Origin: Cryptomeria japonica
Taxonomy: Eukaryota > Streptophyta > Pinopsida > Cupressales > Cupressaceae
NCBI RefSeq assembly: GCF_030272615.1
Contig: NW_026728923.1
Location: forward strand, 360,001-387,500
DNA length: 27,500 bases
Direction: 5' to 3'
Shown: one piece after another, positions 18,049-27,500 of the stretch
Layout of the letters: the number at the start of each line of letters is the position of its first letter
Numbering within the stretch: the first letter of the stretch is position 1
Notes under the pieces: model-generated
What the model saw: the letters and a program-made list of their open reading frames with translations, nothing else
The model's database searches: none
Told to the model about the DNA's origin: nothing
Program-made: the position numbers and the translations under genes

Positions 18049-19344
18049 CCCGCCCTGGTGTGCAGCCCAGGCAAGTTGTGCGCACCAAGGCACCCACCCT
18101 GGCCAAGGTGGGTCACGGGGTGGGTCCTAGGGTGGGTAACGGGGTGGGTACTAAGGTGCGTGCCAAGGTGGGTCATGGGGTGGGTGCCAAGGTGGGCACC
18201 AGGGTGGGTGTGCACCAACCCTAGCCAGGGTAGGTCACGGGGTGGTTGTCGGGGTGGGCGTCAAGGAGCCAAGGTGGGTGGCAAGTAGCCAAGTTGCGTG
18301 CCAAGGTGGGTGTCGGGGTGGGTGCCAAGGATCCAAGGTGGGTGCCAAGGAACCAAGGTGGGTGTCTGGGTGGGTGCCGAGGTGGGAGCCAGGGTGGGTC
18401 CCAAGGTGAGTGCAAAGGTGGGTGCCAGGGTCAAGGTGAGTGCCAATGTGGGTTCCAAGGTGCCAGGGTCAGGGTGAGTGCCAATGTGGGTTCAAAGGTG
18501 CTAAGTTGGGTGCGAGGTTGGGTGCGAGGGTGGGTGGGTGCCAAGGTGTGCTAGGTGGAAGCCCGGGTGGGTCGGCATCCCATGGGTGTCGAGTTGGGTG
18601 CCTGATGGGTGCTTCTTGTCAAGTTTTAGTCGTCGGGACTCATTTCGAGCCTTAGAGGTCGTTTCTTGTCCGGTTGCCCTGTCTTCGACCTGGGAACCCA
18701 ATTTTGGTCCTCGGGTCCCATTTTTTTTTGTCTCGCATCCCACTTTTGGCCTGTGGCCTTTTCGGGGTCGATTCTCGTTTTGGGCATCAGAGCATGTTTC
18801 TTCTCCTAAAACCCAATATTTGTTTATTAAGTCTCGGAACACATTTTTGTTCTCGTGGACCCATCATGGGTCTTGGAACGCATTTGTGGTCCTTGGGTCC
18901 CATTTTGCATCCCGAAACTTGTGTTTTGGTGCTTGATCCCTATTTTGGGTGCCCACCTTGCACCAAGTGCGCACCCGGGGCAAACCGAGCGCCTTGGTGC
19001 ACCGGGGCAAGATCGAGCGTGCACCCGAGGCGCCCCGAACATGCACCAAGGTGCACTCGGCCCACATGTGAGCGCAGGTCGTTGCGCCCGAGGTGGTGTG
19101 TGGGCACCGCGTTGCAGACGGGACACTGCACGCACACGACGCCCCGTCCAGGTGCACGCACGTAGGCCGGGCCGGGTGCACACCCGACGCCCTAGCAAGG
19201 TGCGCGCACCCGGGCAGGGCTCACACTTGGCGAACGGGGCGCACTTCGCGAGGGAGGGTGTGCACCTCGACGGGGGTGGGTGGCCGGGGTGGATTCGCAC
19301 GTGGGTCGCGGTTTGCTAAGTACACACTGCGACAAGCTCATAAC

Positions 19345-19464
19345 GGGTGCGATCATACCAGCGTTAGTGCACCGGATCCCATCAGAACTCCGCAGTTAAG
19401 CGCGCTTGGGCCGGAGTAGTACTGGGATGGGTGACCTCCCGGGAAGTCCCGGTGTTGCACCCTT
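19345..19464 (+). rRNA. 5S ribosomal RNA gene, copy 2
   Basis: It is identical to copy 1 over the 118 bases from GGGTGC to GCACCC, so stem, A box (19394-19408) and C box (19424-19434) are intact. It starts 6108 bp after copy 1. The gene body looks functional, but the T-run behind it is broken to TTTCTT, so its transcripts may be longer or fewer than those of the other copies. Confidence 0.97.
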
Positions 19465-19468
19465 TCTT
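19463..19468 (+). terminator. Broken polymerase III T-run of 5S copy 2
   Basis: It reads TTTCTT where copies 1 and 3 read TTTTTT. Three T alone are usually a weak polymerase III stop. Confidence 0.75.
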
Positions 19469-20018
19469 AGTTTTTCGCCGGGCGTCGCAATGCTATTTGA
19501 ATAAACCTTTTGCCCGTTTGCGTTCTCGTCGGGGCCGGGCCGGGCCGGGGTGCGCTGCCCGCACTACCGCGCGCGCGGGGGCGACACCGAGCGCGCACCC
19601 GAGGCGCCCCGAGCACACAGGCCACGGTGCAACCCGGGCGTTGTGCGCGCACCCCGGTGCGCCCGAGGTGCTGCGCGCGCACCCAGGTGAAATCGGTGTG
19701 CACCTCGGCCAGTGCGCGCTCGGTCGAGTCGCGCACGTTGGCCAAGGTGCACGGTGATGTTTCTTACTCTAAGGTTCCGCACCAGACGCCCGGGACAGGT
19801 GAGCGAAGCTGGGCGGGGCCGGGTGCGCGGCCGGGGCAGGTGCACGCAGCTGGAGAGAGCTTTGGAGCACACCAGAGGTGCGCACCTTGGAGCACACTTC
19901 GGAGCGCACCAATGATGCGCTCCATTCAAAAGTTTCCTGAAAAGGCAAAAAAAGTTGAGATTATAGAATTTCCCACTTGAGAGATTGTAAAAAAAAAAAA
20001 TTTAAAATGAAGGAAACG

Positions 20019-22139
20019 CGGGTGCCAAGGTGTGCGCGCCCGGGTGCGCAGCCCAGCCAAGGTGTGCGCACCAAGGCGCCCACCCTGGCGAAGGTGCACG
20101 CAAGGTGCGCACCCGAGGCAAACCGGACAATTAACCCAACTTTCGACTTCGCGCGCACCTGCGCACCTTGGAGCGCACTTCGGAGCGCTCCTTGGTGCGC
20201 ACCAATCTTGGGCACCTCGGAGTGCACCATGGCGCCCACCAAGGTGCGCACCCGGGGCAAACCGAGCTCCGACTTCGTGCGCACCTTGGAGCGCACGAAA
20301 GGTGCGCACCATGGCGCCCACCAAGGTGCGCAGCCCAGCCAAGGCGTGCGCATCAAGGTGCGCACCCTGGCGAAGGTGCGCACCCGGGGCAAACCGAGCT
20401 CCGACTTCGTGCGCACCTTGGAGCGCACAAAGGGTGCGCAACCCAGCCAAGGTGTGCGCACCCCGGGCAAACCGAGCTCCGAATCGTGCGCACCTTGGAG
20501 CACACTTCGGAGCCCTCCTTGGTGTGCACCGATGTTGCGCACCTCGGAGCGCACCCGGGGAAAACAATGCAATTAACCCGACTTTCGACTTCGTGGGCAC
20601 CTCGGAGCGCTCTCGGGTTCGCACCTCGGAGCACACCGAGGTGCGCACCTTTGATGCGCTGCCTTCACCAATTTCCAGAAAAGGCAAGAAAACATTGAGA
20701 AGGTGTGCGCACCGAGGTGCCCACCCTGGCGAAGGTGCACGCGAGGTGCGCACCCGGGGCAAACCGGGCTCCGACTTCGTGCACGCCATGCTGCGCACCT
20801 TGGAGGGCCATGGTGCGCACCTTGGAGCACACTTCGGAGCGCTCAATGGTGCCCAACCCAGCCAAGGTGCCCACCGCGGCGAAGGTGCACGCGAGGTGCG
20901 CACCCGGGGCAAACCGGGCTCCGACTTCGTGCACGCCGCACCTTGGAGCACACTTCGGAGCGCTCCTTGGTGCGCACCAGGGCGCGCAACCCAGCCGAGG
21001 TGCCCACCCCGGCGAAGGTGCACGCGGGGTGCGCACCCGGGGCAAACCGGGCTCCGACTTCGTGCACGCCATGGTGCCCACCGCGGCGAAGGTGCACGCG
21101 AGGTGCGCACCCGGGGCAAACCGGGCTCCGACTTCGTGCACGCCGCACCTTGGAGCACACTTCGGAGCGCTCCTTGGTGCGCACCAGGGCGCGCAACCCA
21201 GCCGAGGTGCCCACCCCGGCGAAGGTGCACGCGAGGTGCGCACCCGGGGCAAACCGGGCTCCGACTTCGTGCACGCCATGGTGCCCACCGCGGCGAAGGT
21301 GCACGCGAGGTGCGCACCCGGGGCAAACCGGGCTCCGACTTCGTGCACGCCGCACCTTGGAGCACACTTCGGAGCGCTCCTTGGTGCGCACCATGGTGCC
21401 CACCAGGGCGCGCAACCCCGCCGAAGGTGCACGCGAGGTGCGCACCCGGGGCAAACCGGGCTCCGACTTCGTGCACGCCGCACCTTGGAGCACACTTCGG
21501 AGCGCTCCTTGGTGCGCACCAGGGCGCGCAACCCCGCCGAAGGTGCACGCGAGGTGCGCACCCGGGGCAAACCGGGCTCCGACTTCGTGCACGCCATGGT
21601 GCGCACCAGGGTGCCCACCGCGGCGAAGGTGCGCACCCGGGGCAAACCGGGCTCCGACTTCGTGCACGCCGCACCTTGGAGCACACTTCGGAGCGCTCCT
21701 TGGTGCGCACCAGGGCGCGCAACCCAGCCGAGGTGCCCACCCCGGCGAAGGTGCACGCGAGGTGCGCACCCGGGGCAAACCGGGCTCCGACTTCGTGCAC
21801 GCCATGGTGCCCACCGCGGCGAAGGTGCGCACCCGGGGCAAACCGGGCTAGGACTTCGTGCACGCCGCACCTTGGAGCACACTTTGGAGCGCTCCTTGGT
21901 GCGCACCATGGTGCCCACCAGGCCGCGCAACCCAGCCAAGGTGTGCGCACCAAGGTGCACGCGAGGTGCGCACCCGGGGCAAACCGGGGTCCGGCTTCGT
22001 GCACGCCGCACCTTGGAGCACACATCGGGGCGCTCCCGGGTTCGCACCGGCGTTGCGCACCGTGGTGGGCACCTCGGAGCGCACCGTGGTGGGCACCTCG
22101 GAGCACACCAAGGTGGGCAGCGAGGTGCGCACCTTTGAT
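20019..22139. repeat. GTGCGCACC module array in the 5S spacer, unit 2
   Basis: It has the same modules as the unit 1 array, with one 74-bp CCATGGTGCCCACC module fewer: the single copy at 21278 stands in place of the tandem pair at 15170 and 15244. Confidence 0.93.
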
Positions 22140-24083
22140 GCGATGCCTTCACTAATTTCCATAAAAGGCAAAAAAAAACGAGATTTTAAAATTTCCGTTT
22201 TGAAAGATAGTGAGAAAAAGGGAATGCTGGTGCCATCTTGAGCCCGCCCTGGTGCGCAGCCCAGCCAAGGTGTGCGCACCAAGGTGCCCACCCTGGCGAA
22301 GGTGCGCGCCCGGGCAATTAACCCAACTTCCAACTTCGCGCGCGCCAGGGTGGGAGCGCACCCAACAACCGGGCCTGGGAAGAGCCAATGCGAGAAACCC
22401 CACCAAACGCTCTGACAAAAAAAGAGGGGGCGCTCCAGTAACCCCGCTTCGGAGCGCACCCTGGGCAAACCCAGCCAGGGTGCCCACCCCGGCCAAGGTG
22501 CAGGCGAGGTGCGCACCCGGGGCAAACCGGGCTCCGACAACGTGCACGCCGCACCTTGGAGCACACTTCGTAGCGCTCCCGGGTGCGCACCTCAGAGCAC
22601 ACCAAGGTGGGCAGCGAGGTGCGCACCTTTGATGCGCTGCCTTCACTAATTTCCAGAAAAGGCAAAAAAAAGAGGAGATTTTAAAATTTCCGTTTTGAAA
22701 GATAGTGAAAAAAACGGAACGCGGGTGCCATCTTGAGCCCGCCCTGGTGCACAGCCCAGGTAAGGTGCCCACCCTGGCAAAGGTGCGCACCCGGGCAATT
22801 AACCCTACTTCCGACTTCGTGCGCGCCAGGGTGGCAACCGGGCCTGGGAAGAGCCAATGCGAGAAACCCCACCAAACGCTCCGACAAAAAAAGAGGCGGC
22901 GCTCCAATAACCCCGCTTCGGAGCGCAGCCGGGGCAAACCCAGCCAAGGTGCCCACCCCGACGAAGGTGCACGCGAGGTGCGCACCCGGGGCAAACCGGG
23001 CTCCGACAACGTGCACGCAGCACCTTGGAGCACACTTCGAAGCACTCCCGGGTGCCCACCGGCGTTGCGCACCGTGGTGGGCAGCGAGGTGCGCACCTTT
23101 GATGCGCTGCCTTCACTAATTTCCAGAAAAGGCAAAAAAAAATGAGATTTTAAAATTTCCGTTTTGAAAGATAGTGAAAAAAACGGAACGCGGGTGCCAT
23201 CTTGAGCCCGCCCTGGTGCGCAGCCCAGGCAAGGCATGCGCACCAAGGTGCCCACCCGCGGTGCACGCCCGGGGCAAACCGGGCTCCGACTTCGTGCAGG
23301 CCGCACCTTGGAGCACACTTCGGAGCGCTCCTTGGTGCGCACCATGGTGCCCACCAGGGCGCACCCGGGGCAAACCGGGCTCCGACTTCGTGCACGCCGC
23401 ACCTTGGAGCACACATCGGAGCGCTCCCAGGTTCGCACCAGCGTTGCGCACCTTTGATGCGCTGCCTTCACTAATTTCCAGAAAAGGCAAAAAAAAACGA
23501 TATTTTAAAATTTCCGTTCTGAAAGATAGTGAAAAAAACGGAACGCGGGTGCCATCTTGAGCCCTTCCTGGTGCGCAGCCCAGGCAAGTTGTGCGCACCA
23601 AGGTGCCCACCCTGGCGGAGGTGCGCGCCCGGGGCAAACCGGGCTCCGACTTCGTGCACTGCATGGTGCCCACCAAGGCGCGCAACCCAGCCAAGGTGCC
23701 CACCGCAGCGAAGGTGCACGCGAGGTGCGCACCCGAGGTGCACACCCGGGGCAAACCGAGCTCCGACTTCGTGCACGCCGCACCTTGGAGCACACTTCAG
23801 AGCGCTCCTTGGTGCGCACCAGGGCGCGCAACCCAGCCAAGGTGCTCACCCCGGCGAAGGTGCACGCGAGGTGCGCACCCGGGGCAAGCCGGGCTCGGAC
23901 TTCGTGCACGCCGCACCTTGGAGCACACATCGGAGCGCTCCCGGGTTCGCACCAGCATTGCGCACCTTTGATGCGCTGCCTTCACTAATTTCCAGAAAAG
24001 GCAAAAAAAAAAAAAAAAACGAGATTTTAAAATTTCCGTTTTGAAAGATAGTGAAAAAAACGGAACGCGGGTGCCATCTTGAG
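22140..24083. repeat. Modules and A/T-rich hairpin blocks, end of unit 2
   Basis: Five A/T-rich blocks lie near 22140, 22640, 23110, 23465 and 23980, in the same order and at the same spacing as in unit 1. The first has an uninterrupted A run where unit 1 has AAAAGAAAA. No gene is seen. Confidence 0.88.
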
Positions 24084-25379
24084 CCCGCCCTGGTGTGCAG
24101 CCCAGGCAAGTTGTGCACACCAAGGCACCCACCCTGGCCAAGGTGGGTCACGGGGTGGGTCCTAGGGTGGGTAACGGGGTGGGTACTAAGGTGCGTGCCA
24201 AGGTGGGTCATGGGGTGGGTGCCAAGGTGGGCACCAGGGTGGGTGTGCACCAACCCTAGCCAGGGTAGGTCACGGGGTGGTTGTCGGGGTGGGCGTCAAG
24301 GAGCCAAGGTGGGTGGCAAGTAGCCAAGTTGCGTGCCAAGGTGGGTGTCGGGGTGGGTGCCAAGGATCCAAGGTGGGTGCCAAGGAACCAAGGTGGGTGT
24401 CTGGGTGGGTGCCGAGGTGGGAGCCAGGGTGGGTCCCAAGGTGAGTGCAAAGGTGGGTGCCAGGGTCAAGGTGAGTGCCAATGTGGGTTCCAAGGTGCCA
24501 GGGTCAGGGTGAGTGCCAATGTGGGTTCAAAGGTGCTAAGTTGGGTGCGAGGTTGGGTGCGAGGGTGGGTGGGTGCCAAGGTGTGCTAGGTGGAAGCCCG
24601 GGTGGGTCGGCATCCCATGGGTGTCGAGTTGGGTGCCTGATGGGTGCTTCTTGTCAAGTTTTAGTCGTCGGGACTCATTTCGAGCCTTAGAGGTCGTTTC
24701 TTGTCCGGTTGCCCTGTCTTCGACCTGGGAACCCAATTTTGGTCCTCGGGTCCCATTTTTTTTTGTCTCGCATCCCACTTTTGGCCTGTGGCCTTTTCGG
24801 GGTCGATTCTCGTTTTGGGCATCAGAGCATGTTTCTTCTCCTAAAACCCAATATTTGTTTATTAAGTCTCGGAACACATTTTTGTTCTCGTGGACCCATC
24901 ATGGGTCTTGGAACGCATTTGTGGTCCTTGGGTCCCATTTTGCATCCCGAAACTTGTGTTTTGGTGCTTGATCCCTATTTTGGGTGCCCACCTTGCACCA
25001 AGTGCGCACCCGGGGCAAACCGAGCGCCTTGGTGCACCGGGGCAAGATCGAGCGTGCACCCAAGGCGCCCCGAACATGCACCAAGGTGCACTCGGCCCAC
25101 ATGTGAGCGCAGGTCGTTGCGCCCGAGGTGGTGTGTGGGCACCGCGTTGCAGACGGGACACTGCACGCACACGACGCCCCGTCCAGGTGCACGCACGTAG
25201 GCCGGGCCGGGTGCACACCCGACGCCCTAGCAAGGTGCGCGCACCCGGGCAGGGCTCACACTTGGCGAACGGGGCGCACTTCGCGAGGGAGGGTGTGCAC
25301 CTCGACGGGGGTGGGTGGCCGGGGTGGATTCGCACGTGGGTCGCGGTTTGCTAAGTACACACTGCGACAAGCTCATAAC

Positions 25380-25499
25380 GGGTGCGATCATACCAGCGTT
25401 AGTGCACCGGATCCCATCAGAACTCCGCAGTTAAGCGCGCTTGGGCCGGAGTAGTACTGGGATGGGTGACCTCCCGGGAAGTCCCGGTGTTGCACCCTT
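25380..25499 (+). rRNA. 5S ribosomal RNA gene, copy 3
   Basis: It is identical to copies 1 and 2 over 118 bases and starts 6035 bp after copy 2. Terminal stem, A box (25429-25443) and C box (25459-25469) are intact. It is followed by six T. The upstream 140 bases also match copy 1, so all three genes share one promoter context. Confidence 0.98.
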
Positions 25500-25503
25500 T
25501 TTT
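25498..25503 (+). terminator. Polymerase III T-run of 5S copy 3
   Basis: Six T directly after GCACCC, as in copy 1. Confidence 0.9.
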
Positions 25504-27500
25504 AGTTTTTCGCCGGGCGTCGCAATGCTATTTGAATAAACCTTTTGCCCGTTTGCGTTCTCGTCGGGGCCGGGCCGGGCCGGGGTGCGCTGCCCGCACT
25601 ACCGCGCGCGCGGGGGGCGACACCGAGCGCGCACCCGAGGCGCCCCGAGCACACAGGCCACGGTGCAACCCGGGCGTTGTGCGCGCACCCCGGTGCGCCC
25701 GAGGTGCTGCGCGCGCACCCAGGTGAAATCGGTGTGCACCTCGGCCAGTGCGCGCTCGGTCGAGTCGCGCACGTTGGCCAAGGTGCACGGTGATGTTTCT
25801 TACTCTAAGGTTCCGCACCAGACGCCCGGGACAGGTGAGCGAAGCTGGGCGGGGCCGGGTGCGCGGCCGGGGCAGGTGCACGCAGCTAGAGAGAGCTTTG
25901 GAGCACACCAGAGGTGCGCACCTTGGAGCACACTTCGGAGCGCACCAATGATGCGCTCCATTCAAAAGTTTCCTGAAAAGGCAAAAAAAGTTGAGATTAT
26001 AGAATTTCCCACTTGAGAGATTGTAAAAAAAAAAAATTTAAAATGAAGGAAACGCGGGTGCCAAGGTGTGCGCGCCCGGGTGCGCAGCCCAGCCAAGGTG
26101 TGCGCACCAAGGCGCCCACCCTGGCGAAGGTGCACGCAAGGTGCGCACCCGAGGCAAACCGGACAATTAACCCAACTTTCGACTTCGCGCGCACCTGCGC
26201 ACCTTGGAGCGCACTTCGGAGCGCTCCTTGGTGCGCACCAATCTTGGGCACCTCGGAGTGCACCATGGCGCCCACCAAGGTGCGCACCCGGGGCAAACCG
26301 AGCTCCGACTTCGTGCGCACCTTGGAGCGCACGAAAGGTGCGCACCATGGCGCCCACCAAGGTGCGCAGCCCAGCCAAGGCGTGCGCATCAAGGTGCGCA
26401 CCCTGGCGAAGGTGCGCACCCGGGGCAAACCGAGCTCCGACTTCGTGCGCACCTTGGAGCGCACAAAGGGTGCGCAACCCAGCCAAGGTGTGCGCACCCC
26501 GGGCAAACCGAGCTCCGAATCGTGCGCACCTTGGAGCACACTTCGGAGCCCTCCTTGGTGCGCACCGATGTTGCGCACCTCGGAGCGCACCCGGGGAAAA
26601 CAATGCAATTAACCCGACTTTCGACTTCGTGGGCACCTCGGAGCGCTCTCGAGTTCGCACCTCGGAGCACACCGAGGTGCGCACCTTTGATGCGCTGCCT
26701 TCACCAATTTCCAGAAAAGGCAAGAAAACATTGAGAAGGTGTGCGCACCGAGGTGCCCACCCTGGCGAAGGTGCACGCGAGGTGCGCACCCGGGGCAAAC
26801 CGGGCTCCGACTTCGTGCACGCCATGCTGCGCACCTTGGAGGGCCATGGTGCGCACCTTGGAGCACACTTCGGAGCGCTCAATGGTGCCCAACCCAGCCA
26901 AGGTGCCCACCGCGGCGAAGGTGCACGCGAGGTGCGCACCCGGGGCAAACCGGGCTCCGACTTCGTGCACGCCGCACCTTGGAGCACACTTCGGAGCGCT
27001 CCTTGGTGCGCACCAGGGCGCGCAACCCAGCCGAGGTGCCCACCCCGGCGAAGGTGCACGCGGGGTGCGCACCCGGGGCAAACCGGGCTCCGACTTCGTG
27101 CACGCCATGGTGCCCACCGCGCCAAGGTGCACGCGAGGTGCGCACCCGGGGCAAACCGGGCTCCGACTTCGTGCACGCCGCACCTTGGAGCACACTTCGG
27201 AGCGCTCCTTGGTGCGCACCAGGGCGCGCAACCCAGCCGAGGTGCCCACCCCGGCGAAGGTGCACGCGAGGTGCGCACCCGGGGCAAACCGGGCTCCGAC
27301 TTCGTGCACGCCATGGTGCCCACCGCGGCGAAGGTGCACGCGAGGTGCGCACCCGGGGCAAACCGGGCTCCGACTTCGTGCACGCCGCACCTTGGAGCAC
27401 ACTTCGGAGCGCTCCTTGGTGCGCACCATGGTGCCCACCAGGGCGCGCAACCCCACCAAACGCTCGGACAAAAAAAGAGGGGCCGCTCCAATAACCCCAC

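Larger units (their letters stand above)
11982..18089. repeat. 5S-bearing tandem unit 1 (6108 bp)
   Basis: This is the first complete copy of the large tandem unit. Its order is: G-rich minisatellite (to about 12480), T-rich degenerate repeat (12481-12850), GC-rich 5S upstream region, 5S gene (13237), GC-rich downstream region, A/T-rich block (13827-13910), GTGCGCACC module array (13911-16105), and further modules separated by five A/T-rich hairpin blocks. Compared with unit 2 I found only about ten substitutions, one extra 74-bp module (15170-15243) and one A fewer in the poly-A run near 17970. The last four bases before the next unit are CAAG. Confidence 0.97.
18090..24124. repeat. 5S-bearing tandem unit 2 (6035 bp)
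   Basis: It is collinear with unit 1 at an offset of 6108 up to about 21278, and 6034-6035 after that. The 73-bp length difference is one missing 74-bp module plus one extra A. Substitutions that I saw include the T-to-C change in the 5S T-run (19466), C to T at 20525 and C to T at 21885. Sub-blocks are in the same order as in unit 1: G-rich tract to about 18588, T-rich repeat to about 18958, 5S gene at 19345, then the module array and A/T-rich blocks. Confidence 0.97.
24125..27500. repeat. 5S-bearing tandem unit 3, partial, cut by the window end
   Basis: It is collinear with unit 2 at an offset of 6035-6036 to about 27460. Differences seen: CCCAAGGCG for CCCGAGGCG near 25062, one extra G near 25616, AGCTAG near 25887, CTCGAG for CTCGGG near 26650, and CCGCGCCAAGG for CCGCGGCGAAGG near 27118. 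From about 27460 the order departs from units 1 and 2: CGCAACCCC is followed by ACCAAACGCTCGGAC and an AAAAAAAGAGG segment that elsewhere lies about 1 kb farther on. Confidence 0.95.

Overview
This window looks like plant nuclear ribosomal spacer DNA. It contains no protein-coding gene that I can support. The only certain genes are three identical 5S rRNA genes on the + strand (starts 13237, 19345, 25380). Their sequence is the land-plant 5S type. Its GC-rich form (for example CCGG/CCGG helix pairs in place of the usual angiosperm pairs) looks gymnosperm-like to me, but that is recall and I could not check it.

Layout from left to right: 1-1320 is unassigned sequence with degenerate repeat remnants. 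1321-6010 is an array of about 25 copies of a 188-bp repeat, each able to form a long hairpin. 6098-7390 holds three diverged ~440-490-bp repeats, each with an inverted repeat next to a TATATAGGGG-type element on the minus strand. 7451-7700 is a 50/56-bp alternating repeat. 7681-8890 holds 311-bp repeats. 8898-9520 is a near-palindromic minisatellite. 9589-10560 holds 157-bp repeats. 10561-10790 is a GTGCAC-rich tract. 10791-11981 is a G-rich minisatellite that continues into the next region. From 11982 to the end are two complete ~6.1-kb tandem units (11982-18089 and 18090-24124) and a partial third (24125-27500), each with one 5S gene.

Thirteen copies of a block matching the plant RNA polymerase I start consensus (TATATA[A/G]GGGG) occur between 6371 and 10526, all on the minus strand. 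My model is that this is part of a very large 35S intergenic spacer read right to left. In this model the 26S gene lies beyond the right edge. The 5S-bearing spacer is followed by a spacer-promoter cluster, then an external transcribed spacer (6371 to 1) with 188-bp subrepeats, and the 18S gene lies beyond the left edge. The 5S genes face the opposite way. This linked (L-type) arrangement is known in some gymnosperms, bryophytes, ferns and Asteraceae. Three or more 5S copies at ~6-kb spacing inside such a spacer would be unusual. No 18S, 5.8S or 26S sequence is visible in the window, so the linkage is inference.

The many long open frames from 8.7 kb onward arise because short GC-rich repeats lack stop codons in several frames at once. 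They are not genes.
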